The translations under genes and the position numbers were made by a program. The notes under the pieces are model-generated. The model was not told the origin of the DNA and searched no databases. It saw nothing but the letters and a program-made list of their open reading frames with translations. From CALJIC01 sp039805565 (GTDB lineage Bacteria > Chloroflexota > Chloroflexia > Chloroflexales > Roseiflexaceae), in contig JBDLTZ010000071.1 of the NCBI GenBank assembly GCA_039805565.1, positions 1-24,360 of the forward strand: DNA of 24,360 bases, given 5' to 3'. Shown piece by piece: positions 6,942-15,851 of the stretch. Position 1 is the first letter of the stretch, and every line of letters starts with the position of its first letter.

Positions 6942-7666
6942 TCAGCCGATCTTGCTCTCGAGGCGCCCGAGGCCTTGGGTCGTGAGGTGTTTGTCGGTGG
7001 CGGCGTAGATCTGGGCCACCGCCAGGTGCGCGTAGAGCAGCGCGCAGAGAAACACCCAGATCAGGATCAGGATCACGGGTACGGCCGTGCCGAATGGGAT
7101 CTGTGCCGCGCCGACGATCGCCGCGCCGACCGCCAGCGCCGGCAGGTAGGCCGGCAGCGATGCGAAGCGGGCGCGCAGATAGTGCCGCCGCGCCCTCGGC
7201 CGCAGCGCCTCGCGGAGCGACTCCGCGCTCATCGCCGCCTCCGGGCTGCCCTCCTCCGCAAAGATCAGACGGCCTACGGCGGAGACGCCCGACAGGAACA
7301 TCAGCACCTCGAACACCGCGACAGCGCCGAGGACCAGCGGGACGACTGTGGTGACGAATGCGTCGGCGTTGGTGATCACGCTGGCGATCCCGACGCAGAA
7401 GAACAGCACGGCGGTGCCGAGCAGCGGCAGCACGAAAAACAGGAAGTCCACCAGACCGGCGAACAGCCCGATCAGATAGCGGCTCGACCAGTCGCCCCAG
7501 GGCGGCAGCGGGGTCGGATAGCCCTTGCGGGCGTTGTCCATGTTCACCACGACCAGCCCGGCGGCGAAGGGGTAGCCGACGATCGTCATCATCAGCGCGC
7601 CCCCGATCATGATCTTGCGCCACCAGAAGGGGTCGCGGTGGATGTTGTCCAGGGCGGTGCGTAGGT

Positions 7667-7670
<4 letters not shown>
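6942..7670 (-). CDS. DUF4013-like multi-pass membrane protein
   Basis: The 242-residue product begins with an amphipathic stretch (MNLRTALDNIHRDPFWWRK), followed by GGALMMTIVGYPFAAG and about six hydrophobic segments. The opening and the phrases NMDNARKGYPTPLPPWGDW and RYLIGLFAGLVDFLF resemble DUF4013 proteins, integral membrane proteins of unknown function. The start at 7670 overlaps the cinA stop by four bases (ATGA), suggesting translational coupling. It lies between a cinA-like and a pgsA-like gene; no function is claimed beyond an integral membrane protein. Confidence 0.8.
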
Positions 7671-8860
<1,190 letters not shown>

Positions 8861-8894
8861 GGGGCTCCTGGGTATCAGAGGCGCGGCCGGGGTG

Positions 8895-9158
8895 CTAGAG
8901 GCCGGCGAGCAGATCGCGGTGCGAGCTCTGGGCGGGCTTGGCGCGCAGGCGGGTGCGGAAGTCGGCCAGCATCTCCTGCTCCTTCGCGCCGGCCGCGCTG
9001 CGCCCCGCATCGAGCGCGCCGGCGAGCAGCCCCTTGACGCCGCCGGTCCGCGCGGTGAGACCCATCGCCCCGTCGGTGTCGTCGCCCTGGCCGCTGAGCA
9101 GCACCACCGCCGCGCCGAGCGCCGCGCCCACCGCGAAGCCGAGGAAGAAACGGCCCAT
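8895..9158 (-). CDS. Small YtxH-like membrane protein (87 aa)
   Basis: This short protein starts MGRFFLGFAVGAALGAAVVL, one glycine/alanine-rich membrane segment, followed by a polar tail with alternating charge (MLADFRTRLRAKPAQ). The layout resembles YtxH-type or general-stress small membrane proteins, which have no defined enzymatic role. ATG 9158 is preceded by AAGGAG at good spacing. It lies 34 bases before the cinA start on the same strand and is probably co-transcribed with it. The 135-base gap to thrS shows no clear terminator. Confidence 0.7.
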   Translation of the reverse strand: MGRFFLGFAVGAALGAAVVLLSGQGDDTDGAMGLTARTGGVKGLLAGALDAGRSAAGAKEQEMLADFRTRLRAKPAQSSHRDLLAGL

Positions 9159-9293
9159 GGAGTCTCCTTGTATGCTACAGAAGGGAGATAGGAGCTGTTG
9201 TGGCGCGCAGTGCGCGAAAGAGACGAAAGGGAGCCGACGCCGCTCGGTTTCTGTCCGCCGCCGCCTGCTCCCTATGCCCTCATACGAGTGATT

Positions 9294-11129
9294 TTAGATC
9301 CGCGCGGCTACGTCGTCCTTGGCGCGGGCGATGAATGCGTCGAGCGGCGCAGCGCCGAGGTCCTCGCCGGACCGCAGGCGCACGGCCACCGAGTCGGCGG
9401 CCTGCTCCTTATCGCCGATTATAAGCATGTACGGGACTTTCTGCAACTGGGCGCGGCGGATCTTGGCCTGCATGCGGTCCTTGCTGTTGTCCAGCTCGGC
9501 CCGCAGGCCGGCGGCCTCGAGTCGCTTGAGCACCTCGCGGCCGTAGGCCCCGTGCTTCTCATCGGAGATCGGCACCACCACCGCCTGCACCGGCGCGAGC
9601 CAGACCGGGAAGGCGCCGGCGAAGTGCTCGATCACCACGCCGAGGAAGCGCTCCGTCGAGCCCGTGACGGCGCGGTGCAGCACCACCGGCGTGTGCGGCT
9701 GGCCGTCCTCGCCGATGTACTCCAGCCCCAGGCGGCGCGGCTGGATGAAGTCCACCTGGATCGTGCTCAGCTGCCACTCGCGGCCCAGCACGTCGCGCGC
9801 GATGAAGTCCGCCTTCGGGCCGTAGATCGCCGCCTCGCCGGGGGCCTCCTCGAACTCCACGCCGAAGCTCACCAGCGCCGAGCGCAGCGCGTTCTCCGCC
9901 AGATCCCAGGCCTCGTCGTCGGCGATGTACTTGCCGCTGTCGCCGCGCAGCGAGAGGCGCACGCGGTAGTCCGTGAACTGGTACGTGCCGAGCACCTCGC
10001 GGATCAGGTTCAGCGCCAGGCCGAACTCCTCCTCGATCTGGTCCGGCCGGCAGAAGATGTGGCAGTCGTCCTGCGTGAGCGAGCGCACCCGCGTGAGGCC
10101 GTTGAGCGTGCCGCGGTCCTCGAAGCGGTAGAGCGTGGCGAACTCGGCGAAGCGCATCGGCAGGTCGCGGTACGAGTGGATGCCCATCTCCCGGAAGAGC
10201 GTCATGTGGCTCGGGCAGTTCATGGGCTTGAGCCGGTAGATGTGGTCCTCGTCCTCGACCATCGGCGGGAACATGTTCTCGCGATAGGCGTCGTAGTGGC
10301 CGGACTTCTTGTAGAGCGTCTCCTTCACCACGTGGCCCGTCCAGACGTGCTTGTAGCCATAGCGCGTCTGCACGTCGCGCACGTACGTCTCCATCTGGTG
10401 GCGCAGCATCTCGCCCTTGGGCGTGAAGAGCGGCAGGCCCGGCCCGACGTCGTCGGCGAAGTGGAACAGCCCGAGGTCGCGCCCGAGCTTGCGGTGGTCG
10501 CGCTTCTTGGCCTCCTCGAGCCGGTTGAGGTACTCCTCGAGCTCCTTCTTGCTGTTCCAGGCCGTGCCGTAGATGCGCTGCAGCATCGGCTTGGAGGCGT
10601 CGCCGCGCCAGTAGGCGCCGGCCACGCTCATGAGCTTGAAGCCGTCGGGCGGGATCTGGCCCGTGCGCTCGAGGTGCGGGCCGCGGCACAGGTCCTCGAA
10701 CGTGTCGTGCTTGAACGTCGAGATCACCACCCCGCCGGCCTGGCCGGGCGCGCCGTCGATCGCCGCCTGCGAGGGGTCGGCGCCGTCGGCGGCCGCGCCG
10801 TACTCGTCGGCGCCCTTCGCTAGCCCGTCGATCAGCTCGATCTTGTAGGGCTGGCCGGCGAACAGGGCGCGCGCCTCGTCGGCCGACACCACGCGGTAGT
10901 TGAAGGGGTGGTTGCCGCCGATGATCTTCCGCATGCGCCGCTCGATCTCCTCGAGGTCCTCGGGCGTCAGCGAGCGCGGCAGGTCGAAATCGTAGTAGTA
11001 GCCGTCCTCGATCGGCGGGCCGATGGCGATCTTACCCTCGGGGAACACCTCCAGCACTGCCTGCGCCATGACGTGCGCGGCGGAGTGGCGGAGCCGGTAG
11101 TACGGGTCTTTGTCTGGCGTGACTGGCAT
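9294..11129 (-). CDS. thrS: Threonyl-tRNA synthetase lacking the TGS domain
   Basis: This class II synthetase charges tRNA-Thr with threonine. The 611-residue product starts directly at the editing domain: HSAAH (15-19) and CRGPH form its zinc-like HxxxH/CxxxH site. The catalytic core follows (YWRGD, LQRIYGTAW, KRDHRKLG, MNCPSHM, TQDDCHIF, VLHRAVTGSTERFLG), with the C, H and H zinc ligands in MNC, DCH and LHR. The anticodon-binding domain is at the end (PVWLAPVQAVVVPIS to VPYMLIIGDKE). The ~60-residue N-terminal TGS domain of the E. coli enzyme is missing; the frame upstream of ATG 11129 closes within eight codons. The editing domain carries an insert of about 30 residues rich in A, G and D. 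GGAGGT precedes the ATG. A T-box lies upstream of the preceding gene. Confidence 0.96.
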   Translation of the reverse strand: MPVTPDKDPYYRLRHSAAHVMAQAVLEVFPEGKIAIGPPIEDGYYYDFDLPRSLTPEDLEEIERRMRKIIGGNHPFNYRVVSADEARALFAGQPYKIELIDGLAKGADEYGAAADGADPSQAAIDGAPGQAGGVVISTFKHDTFEDLCRGPHLERTGQIPPDGFKLMSVAGAYWRGDASKPMLQRIYGTAWNSKKELEEYLNRLEEAKKRDHRKLGRDLGLFHFADDVGPGLPLFTPKGEMLRHQMETYVRDVQTRYGYKHVWTGHVVKETLYKKSGHYDAYRENMFPPMVEDEDHIYRLKPMNCPSHMTLFREMGIHSYRDLPMRFAEFATLYRFEDRGTLNGLTRVRSLTQDDCHIFCRPDQIEEEFGLALNLIREVLGTYQFTDYRVRLSLRGDSGKYIADDEAWDLAENALRSALVSFGVEFEEAPGEAAIYGPKADFIARDVLGREWQLSTIQVDFIQPRRLGLEYIGEDGQPHTPVVLHRAVTGSTERFLGVVIEHFAGAFPVWLAPVQAVVVPISDEKHGAYGREVLKRLEAAGLRAELDNSKDRMQAKIRRAQLQKVPYMLIIGDKEQAADSVAVRLRSGEDLGAAPLDAFIARAKDDVAARI

Positions 11130-11150
11130 GGGATACCTCCAAAAATCTAT

Positions 11151-11765
11151 CTACTCCACCCTGACGATCACCGCCCCGGCGTCCACGCGCACGTCGGTGA
11201 TGCGGCGCCCCTGCGCGCTGAGCTCGTCGTTGAGCTGCTGCTCGATCGGCCGCACCAGGTCGGTGGCGGAGATCACCGAGCTGAGCGGCCCGTCGATCTG
11301 CGGGTCGATCGCGACCACCTGCCCGGCCTGGACGGCGACCCCCGCGCTGGCTGTGCTGCTCGCGCCGAAGGCCGTGACCTCGGCCTGCACCTGGCCGGGC
11401 ACGAAGCGCACCCGCACCGAGTCGAGCGGCCCGAGCACCTCGGGGTTCTGCGCGATGTAGGCGTTGGCCTGCTCCTCGGTGATGCGCAGCTCGCCGCTCG
11501 GCATGGCCGCGATCGCGGTGGGCAACGCCTGCGCGGCGCCCTCGGCAATCTGGCCGGCGGGGTCGGCTGCGCCCGGCGGATCCGAGCCGAGCTGCCGCCC
11601 GATCTCCCGCCCGACCATCTCGCTCACCCATGGCCGGACGTAGTACTGGTAGCCGAGCACCAGCGCCAGCACGAGCCAGACCAGGACCACCAGGCAGCCG
11701 AGCGTGCGGTTGCGCGAGCGCCGCGGCTCCGGGCGGCGGCGTGGTCGGTTGGACTGATAGCTCAT
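11151..11765 (-). CDS. Single-pass membrane protein upstream of thrS
   Basis: The 204-residue product has a basic N-terminus (SNRPRRRPEPRRSRNR), one membrane segment (LGCLVVLVWLVLALVLGYQY, about residues 26-46) and an exported domain with repeated beta-like segments, such as LRITEEQANAYIAQNPEVLG, VRVRFVPGQVQAEV and ITDVRVDAGAVIVRVE. This resembles lipid-binding or DUF2993-type envelope proteins, but I cannot assign a family firmly. It is the first gene behind the threonine T-box, so its expression should respond to uncharged tRNA-Thr together with thrS. Its TAG stop is followed, in the same frame, by seven sense codons and the thrS ATG. The ATG at 11765 is chosen over 11834, which would lie inside the T-box. 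Confidence 0.75.
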   Translation of the reverse strand: MSYQSNRPRRRPEPRRSRNRTLGCLVVLVWLVLALVLGYQYYVRPWVSEMVGREIGRQLGSDPPGAADPAGQIAEGAAQALPTAIAAMPSGELRITEEQANAYIAQNPEVLGPLDSVRVRFVPGQVQAEVTAFGASSTASAGVAVQAGQVVAIDPQIDGPLSSVISATDLVRPIEQQLNDELSAQGRRITDVRVDAGAVIVRVE

Positions 11766-11780
11766 CGGTCTCTGCCCCCC

Positions 11781-12099
11781 AACAACAAATAGCCCCTCGC
11801 CCGCATGGGACGAAGGGTTGCTCCGTGGTTCCACCCACTTTTGAGTCGTGAGTCGTGAGTCTTGAGTCCTGAGCCGTGGACTACACCCGCCGGCTCACAA
11901 CCAAAAATCGAGGCCTCTGAACTCCTCAAGGGCGCTGTAACGGGCGTGCCCGCGCCTCCATACTTGCCGTGCGGCGTTGGGGAGGCGGCTCGGAGGTGGT
12001 GTTCGCCGGGCTCCTGGCCGGGCGCGCTTTCAGTCGGTGGCGCACCCTCCCTGGGGCTGTGGCCGGGCTACTCGTCCTCGTCGGCGCTGTATCTCGCTG
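11781..12099 (-). ncRNA. T-box leader (threonine), controls the thrS operon
   Basis: The minus-strand leader contains the conserved T-box bulge sequence TGGGTGGAACCACGG (plus 11823-11837). It is followed by a terminator stem (ACCCTTCGTCCC with GGGCGAGGGG) and a T-rich run, TATTTGTTGTT. Stem I opens with GACGAGGACGAGTAG. The specifier loop reads GCGAACACCACCTCCGAG, in which ACC, a threonine codon followed by A, is the likely specifier (11998-12000); this fits thrS downstream. Uncharged tRNA-Thr should stabilise the antiterminator and permit transcription. UGGA in the bulge predicts U as the tRNA discriminator base. A heptamer-repeat element lies just 5' of the antiterminator. Confidence 0.88.
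11842..11875. repeat. Heptamer repeats inside the T-box leader
   Basis: On the plus strand TGAGTCG, TGAGTCG, TGAGTCT, TGAGTCC and TGAGCCG follow one another. The unit is the same as in the element between the xdhC genes. It lies four bases from the T-box bulge sequence, in the linker before the antiterminator. Confidence 0.85.
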
Positions 12100-12105
12100 C
12101 CATGG

Positions 12106-12134
12106 ATGGTAGCACCGCGGCGGGGGGGTGTCAA
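12106..12134 (-). promoter_or_regulatory. Promoter of the T-box/thrS operon
   Basis: A perfect -35 TTGACA (plus 12129-12134), a 17-base spacer and -10 TACCAT (plus 12106-12111) preceded by TGC. The start point near 12099 gives a leader of about 330 bases, normal for a T-box. Confidence 0.75.
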
Positions 12135-12190
12135 GCGACTTTCGGCGGATCCCGAGCAGAGCCGCCGAGGCCCGCTTTCGGACGCCCGCG

Positions 12191-12199
12191 TGCTATAAT
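12191..12199 (+). promoter_or_regulatory. Extended -10 promoter of the cvpA-like gene
   Basis: TGC TATAAT is a perfect extended -10. The start would be near 12206, 26 bases before the ATG at 12232. No good -35 is seen. It is divergent from the T-box promoter. Confidence 0.65.
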
Positions 12200-12231
12200 G
12201 AGGGTTGTGCGCCGTTAGACACGGAGGAAGC

Positions 12232-12786
12232 ATGAACGCGGTCGACCTGCTCTTCATCCTGCTCGTCCTGGGCGGCCTGGCGGTGGGGTTCTTCCAGGGC
12301 ACGATCAAGCTGATGGTCGCGATCGTTTCCTTCTACGTCAGCATCGTCCTCTCGAGCCTGTACTTCCAGATTGTCGGGCGCTTCTTCCGCCAGCGCTTCG
12401 GCACCACGCTCGAGGTGGGCCAGATTACGGCGTTCGGCCTGATCCTGCTGATGACCTTCCTGCTGCTGACGCTGGCTGGTCTGTACACGTTCCGCTACGC
12501 GAAGATGCCGCCCAGCCTGGACTTCATCGACCGGATCCTCGGCACGCTGCTGGGGTTGGTGCTTGGCGGTCTGGTCCTGGGGATCTTCGCCTCGCTGCTC
12601 GAGAGCCTGTTCATCTTCCGCAACCCGAGCGGCCTCCTGACGTGGCCGTTCATGCGGGCGTTCCAGGGCGCGGTGCGCGGCTCGCTGCTTGTGGAGTTCT
12701 TCGCCAACAACATCCTGCCGCTGATCTACTCGTCGGTGCGGCCGCTGCTCCCGGCTGAGGCCGACCTGATCTTCCGCGTGCGGTAG
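12232..12786 (+). CDS. CvpA family membrane protein
   Basis: The 184-residue protein opens with MNAVDLLFILLVLGGLAVGF and QGTIKLMVAIVSFYVS, the recognisable CvpA start, and has four hydrophobic segments. FIDRILGTLLGLVLGGLVL matches the conserved D-R-x-LG-x-xxG segment of the family. CvpA proteins are inner-membrane proteins linked to colicin V production, envelope stress and, in Chloroflexota and Firmicutes, often found next to mutS2, as here. GGAGGA lies just upstream of ATG 12232. The product ends with an unusual soluble tail of about 30 residues (VRPLLPAEADLIFRVR). Confidence 0.88.
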   Translation: MNAVDLLFILLVLGGLAVGFFQGTIKLMVAIVSFYVSIVLSSLYFQIVGRFFRQRFGTTLEVGQITAFGLILLMTFLLLTLAGLYTFRYAKMPPSLDFIDRILGTLLGLVLGGLVLGIFASLLESLFIFRNPSGLLTWPFMRAFQGAVRGSLLVEFFANNILPLIYSSVRPLLPAEADLIFRVR

Positions 12787-12869
12787 GTGCAGCTCTTTTT
12801 GCGCTTCGCGGAATGAAGGCCGGCGGCACGTCGCCGCCCTGCCGAAACCCCGCACCGCCCGGCTCCTGT

Positions 12870-12900
12870 CGCCCGCCGTCAGCGCGACCGTCGGCGGGCG
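12870..12900. other. GC-rich hairpin between cvpA-like gene and mutS2
   Basis: CGCCCGCCG (12870-12878) pairs perfectly with CGGCGGGCG (12892-12900) around a 13-base loop. No T-run follows, so it is not a classical terminator. The rest of the 266-base gap shows only a weak -10 (TATAGC, 13028-13033) ahead of mutS2. Confidence 0.4.
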
Positions 12901-13052
12901 TCGGCTGCGCCCCCGGACGGGCACAGTGCTGAAATGGGAAAGCGTTACATTGTGGGGAAGAGTCACTTTGCGCCAGCAGAACGACAGTATTCGTGCTGGG
13001 GCAGTATTGGCGGCCCACAGGCCGCACTATAGCGCTTTTGAGGATGTAACGT

Positions 13053-15704
13053 ATGGCAATCTCTCAGCAGACGCTTGAGACCCTTGAGTTTCCAAAAATT
13101 CTGACACAGCTCGCGCGCCACACCTCCTTCGGCGCCTCGCGTGAGCTGGCACTGGCGCTGGCGCCCAGCACCGATGCGTTCGAGGTCCGCCGGCGCCAGC
13201 GCCGCACCTCCGAGGCGCGCCGGCTGCTCGACGACCACCCCGACGCGAGCATTGGCGGCGCGCGCGACGTGCGCGGTGCGGTGGGGCTGGCCCGCCGCGG
13301 CGGCGTGCTCGAGGCCAGCGCGCTCGTCGAGGTGGCCGCCACGCTGCGCGCCGCGCGGCTGCTGCGCGCCCTGGTGATGAAGCTCGCCGAGGAGGCCTAC
13401 CCGCTGTTGCGCGAGCTGGCGTACGACTTGCCGAGCATCCCAGCTCTCGAGGACGCTGTGGCCCGCACGGTGGGCGAGGACGGCCATGTGCTCGACAGCG
13501 CCAGCCCGGCGCTCGGGCGCATCCGCGCCGACGTGCGGATCGCCTTCAACCGGCTCCAGGAGAAGCTCCAGAGCATGATCGGCTCCTCGCAGTCCGAGTC
13601 GCTCCAGGAGCCGATCATCACCGTGCGCAACGGCCGCTACGTGGTGCCGGTGAAGGCCTCGCACCGCCGCAACATCCGCGGCCTGGTGCACGACCAGTCG
13701 GCCAGCGGGGCCACGCTCTACATCGAGCCGATGGCGGTGGTGGAGCTCAACAACAAGTACCGCGAGCTCCAACTGGCCGAGGAGCAGGAGGTCCAGCGCA
13801 TCCTGGCCGAGATCTCGGGGCAGGTGGGCGAGCACGCCCAGGCGATCGTCGCCGGCGTCGAGGCCCTGGCCGACATCGATCTGGCCTTCGCCCTGGCGCG
13901 CTACGCCCTGGCGCTGCGCTGCGTCGAGCCGGAGATCACCGAAGCGCCGAGTGCTGAGTCGAAAGTGCTGAGTGACACTGACTCCGATACTCAGCACTCA
14001 GCACTCAGCACTCAGCACTCGCAGCCCCTCCTCCACCTGACCTCCGCGCGCCACCCGCTGCTGGACCAGAAGACTGTGGTGCCCACCGACCTGTGGCTCG
14101 GCGGGGAGTTCAACCTGCTGCTGATCACCGGCCCGAACACCGGCGGCAAGACCGTGGCGCTCAAGACCACCGGGCTGCTGACGCTGATGGCCCAGGCCGG
14201 CATGCATATCCCGGCCGCCGAGCCCTCGCGCGTGCCGGTGTTCGGCAAGATCTTCGCGGATATCGGCGACGAGCAGAGCATCGAGCAGAGCCTCTCGACC
14301 TTCTCCTCGCACATGACCAACATCATCCGCATCCTGCGCGAGCTGGTTGGGGGTGACAAAGGGCAAGGGACGAGTGACCGGCGTGCGGCCGGCGCCGACA
14401 CCACTTCGTCCTCGGTCGCTCGTCTTTCGTCCAGGGCGCGCCGGGCCGAGGAGGCCGAGATCGAGCGGCTCTCGAACTGGCGCAAGGTGGAGCCCGGCGA
14501 GTGGGCCCCGGTCGAGGCGGTGTACGAGGAGCCGCAGCTGGCGCTGGTGCTGCTGGACGAGCTCGGCGCCGGGACCGACCCGGTGGAGGGCGCCGCCCTG
14601 GCGCGGGCGATCGTCGAGCGTCTGCTGGCGCGCGGCGTCCTGGGCGTGGCAACCACGCACTACGCCGAGCTGAAGGCCTTCGCCTACGCCACGGCCGGGG
14701 TGCAGAACGCCTCGGTGGAGTTCAACGTCGAGACGCTGGCGCCAACCTACCGTCTGACGATCGGCCTGCCCGGCCGATCGAACGCTCTGGCGATCGCCTC
14801 GCGCCTCGGCCTGGACGAGTCGCTGGTGGAGCGCGCGCGCTCGACGATGGCCCGCGAGGACGCTCAGGTCGAGGACCTGCTGGCCGGCATCCACCGCGAG
14901 CGCGAGGCGGCGGCGGCCGAGCTCGCGCGCTCGGAGCAGCTGCGCGAGGATGCCGAGAAGTACCGCGAGCGCCTCTCGACCGAGCTGCAGGAGTTCGAGG
15001 CGCGGCGCGAGGCGGAGTGGCAGAGCGCGCGCGCCGAGATCGAGGCTGAGCTGCGCGACGCCCGCGGCCAGATCCGCCGCTTGCGCGACGACTTTCGCTC
15101 GGTCTCGCTTACCAAGCAGTGGATGGTGGAGGCCGAGAAGCGCCTGGCGGACGCTGCGGCGATGGTGCCGCAGGCCCGCCCTGGCAAGCCAGCGGCCGCA
15201 CCGCCGCCCCCGCCCGCAGAGCAGGCCCCGCGCCCGCTCCAGCCCGGGGACGTGGTCCACGTGCGCTCGGTGGGGCTCTCGGGCGAGATCATCGCGATCG
15301 ACGAGGACGAGGGCATGGCCGATGTGCAGGTGGGAGGGTTCCGCATGCGCGCCGACCTGCGCGAGCTGCGGCGCGAGAAGAAGCCCGAGGGCAAGCCCGG
15401 CCGCCAGCAGCGTGTGATCGAGCAGGCGCGCGTCTCGCTCCCCTCCACCCCCGACGTCTCGATCGAGATCGACATGCGCGGCTGGCGCGCCGTCGAGGTG
15501 GTGGACCGGCTCGACCGCTACCTGAACGACGCCTACCTCGCCGGGCTGCCAATGGTGCGGATCATCCACGGCAAGGGCACCGGGGCGCTGCGCCAGGTGG
15601 TGCGCGACGTGCTCAAGGGGCACAAGCTGGTGGAGCAGTTCGCCAGCGGCGCGCAGGGCGAGGGCGGCGAGGGAGTTACGATCGCGCGTCTCACCGAGCG
15701 CTGA
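13053..15704 (+). CDS. mutS2: MutS2 ATPase with Smr nuclease domain, two in-frame insertions
   Basis: MutS2 limits homologous recombination or rescues collided ribosomes, depending on the species. The 883-residue product is about 100 residues longer than usual. Visible are the core domain from the N-terminus, Walker A GPNTGGKT (360-367), the segment DIGDEQSIEQSLSTFSSHM, Walker B LVLLDELGAGTDP (near 498-510), the H-loop TTHYAELK, a charged coiled coil (about 600-710), a proline-rich linker, a KOW-like segment, and the Smr domain with DMRGWRA (807) and HGKGTG (839-844). Two extra stretches are encoded by repeat DNA: residues ~300-323 and ~433-460, the second within a ~60-residue insert ahead of Walker B. 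Both keep the frame. GAGGATG precedes ATG 13053. Confidence 0.95.
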   Translation: MAISQQTLETLEFPKILTQLARHTSFGASRELALALAPSTDAFEVRRRQRRTSEARRLLDDHPDASIGGARDVRGAVGLARRGGVLEASALVEVAATLRAARLLRALVMKLAEEAYPLLRELAYDLPSIPALEDAVARTVGEDGHVLDSASPALGRIRADVRIAFNRLQEKLQSMIGSSQSESLQEPIITVRNGRYVVPVKASHRRNIRGLVHDQSASGATLYIEPMAVVELNNKYRELQLAEEQEVQRILAEISGQVGEHAQAIVAGVEALADIDLAFALARYALALRCVEPEITEAPSAESKVLSDTDSDTQHSALSTQHSQPLLHLTSARHPLLDQKTVVPTDLWLGGEFNLLLITGPNTGGKTVALKTTGLLTLMAQAGMHIPAAEPSRVPVFGKIFADIGDEQSIEQSLSTFSSHMTNIIRILRELVGGDKGQGTSDRRAAGADTTSSSVARLSSRARRAEEAEIERLSNWRKVEPGEWAPVEAVYEEPQLALVLLDELGAGTDPVEGAALARAIVERLLARGVLGVATTHYAELKAFAYATAGVQNASVEFNVETLAPTYRLTIGLPGRSNALAIASRLGLDESLVERARSTMAREDAQVEDLLAGIHREREAAAAELARSEQLREDAEKYRERLSTELQEFEARREAEWQSARAEIEAELRDARGQIRRLRDDFRSVSLTKQWMVEAEKRLADAAAMVPQARPGKPAAAPPPPPAEQAPRPLQPGDVVHVRSVGLSGEIIAIDEDEGMADVQVGGFRMRADLRELRREKKPEGKPGRQQRVIEQARVSLPSTPDVSIEIDMRGWRAVEVVDRLDRYLNDAYLAGLPMVRIIHGKGTGALRQVVRDVLKGHKLVEQFASGAQGEGGEGVTIARLTER
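13949..14020. repeat. Heptamer-repeat element inside mutS2 (GAGTGCT)
   Basis: The left arm GAGTGCTGAGTC plus AGTGCTGAGTG (13949-13974) is mirrored by four and a half copies of CTCAGCA in the right arm (13989-14020). The arms form a hairpin. It is translated as a serine/threonine/histidine-rich loop between the MutS2 core and its ATPase domain. Confidence 0.85.
14353..14432. repeat. Second repeat element inside mutS2
   Basis: GACGAGTGACCG (14369-14380) pairs with CGGTCGCTCGTC (14413-14424), 11 of 12 bases, and both arms are flanked by heptamer-like units (GACAAAGGGCAAGG on the left, TTTCGTCC on the right). It is translated in frame and starts the extra loop ahead of Walker B. Confidence 0.65.
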
Positions 15705-15732
15705 GCGGGTGACAACGATGACAGCCGGGATA

Positions 15733-15810
15733 TGCCACAGAGTACATAGAGCGCACCGAGAGAGGCTCAATCGATTTCTCTACTCTGTGCCCTCAGTGCG
15801 CTCTGTGGCA
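15733..15810. repeat. Inverted-repeat element after mutS2
   Basis: TGCCACAGAG (15733-15742) and CTCTGTGGCA (15801-15810) are perfect 10-base inverted ends. The inside carries loose repeats (ATAGAGCGCACCGAGAGAG against CTCTGTGCCCTCAGTGCG). It fills most of the gap to the next gene and might end mutS2 transcripts, though no T-run follows. Confidence 0.65.
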
Positions 15811-15851
15811 AGCGGAATACCGCGTCGCCGGCTCTTGAATAGCCACATACT

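Noticed and set aside
9198..10823. A 541-codon plus-strand ORF opposite thrS
   Set aside because: Antisense of the complete thrS gene; composition is the typical shadow of a GC-rich gene.
13949..14020. CRISPR-like or phase-variation array
   Set aside because: Repeats are 7 bases without spacers; a one-unit change would break the frame, but there is no sign of a switch function, so I treat it as an inserted repeat element.
13998..15770. A 590-codon minus-strand ORF opposite mutS2
   Set aside because: Antisense of mutS2 with no recognisable domain; another GC-driven open frame.
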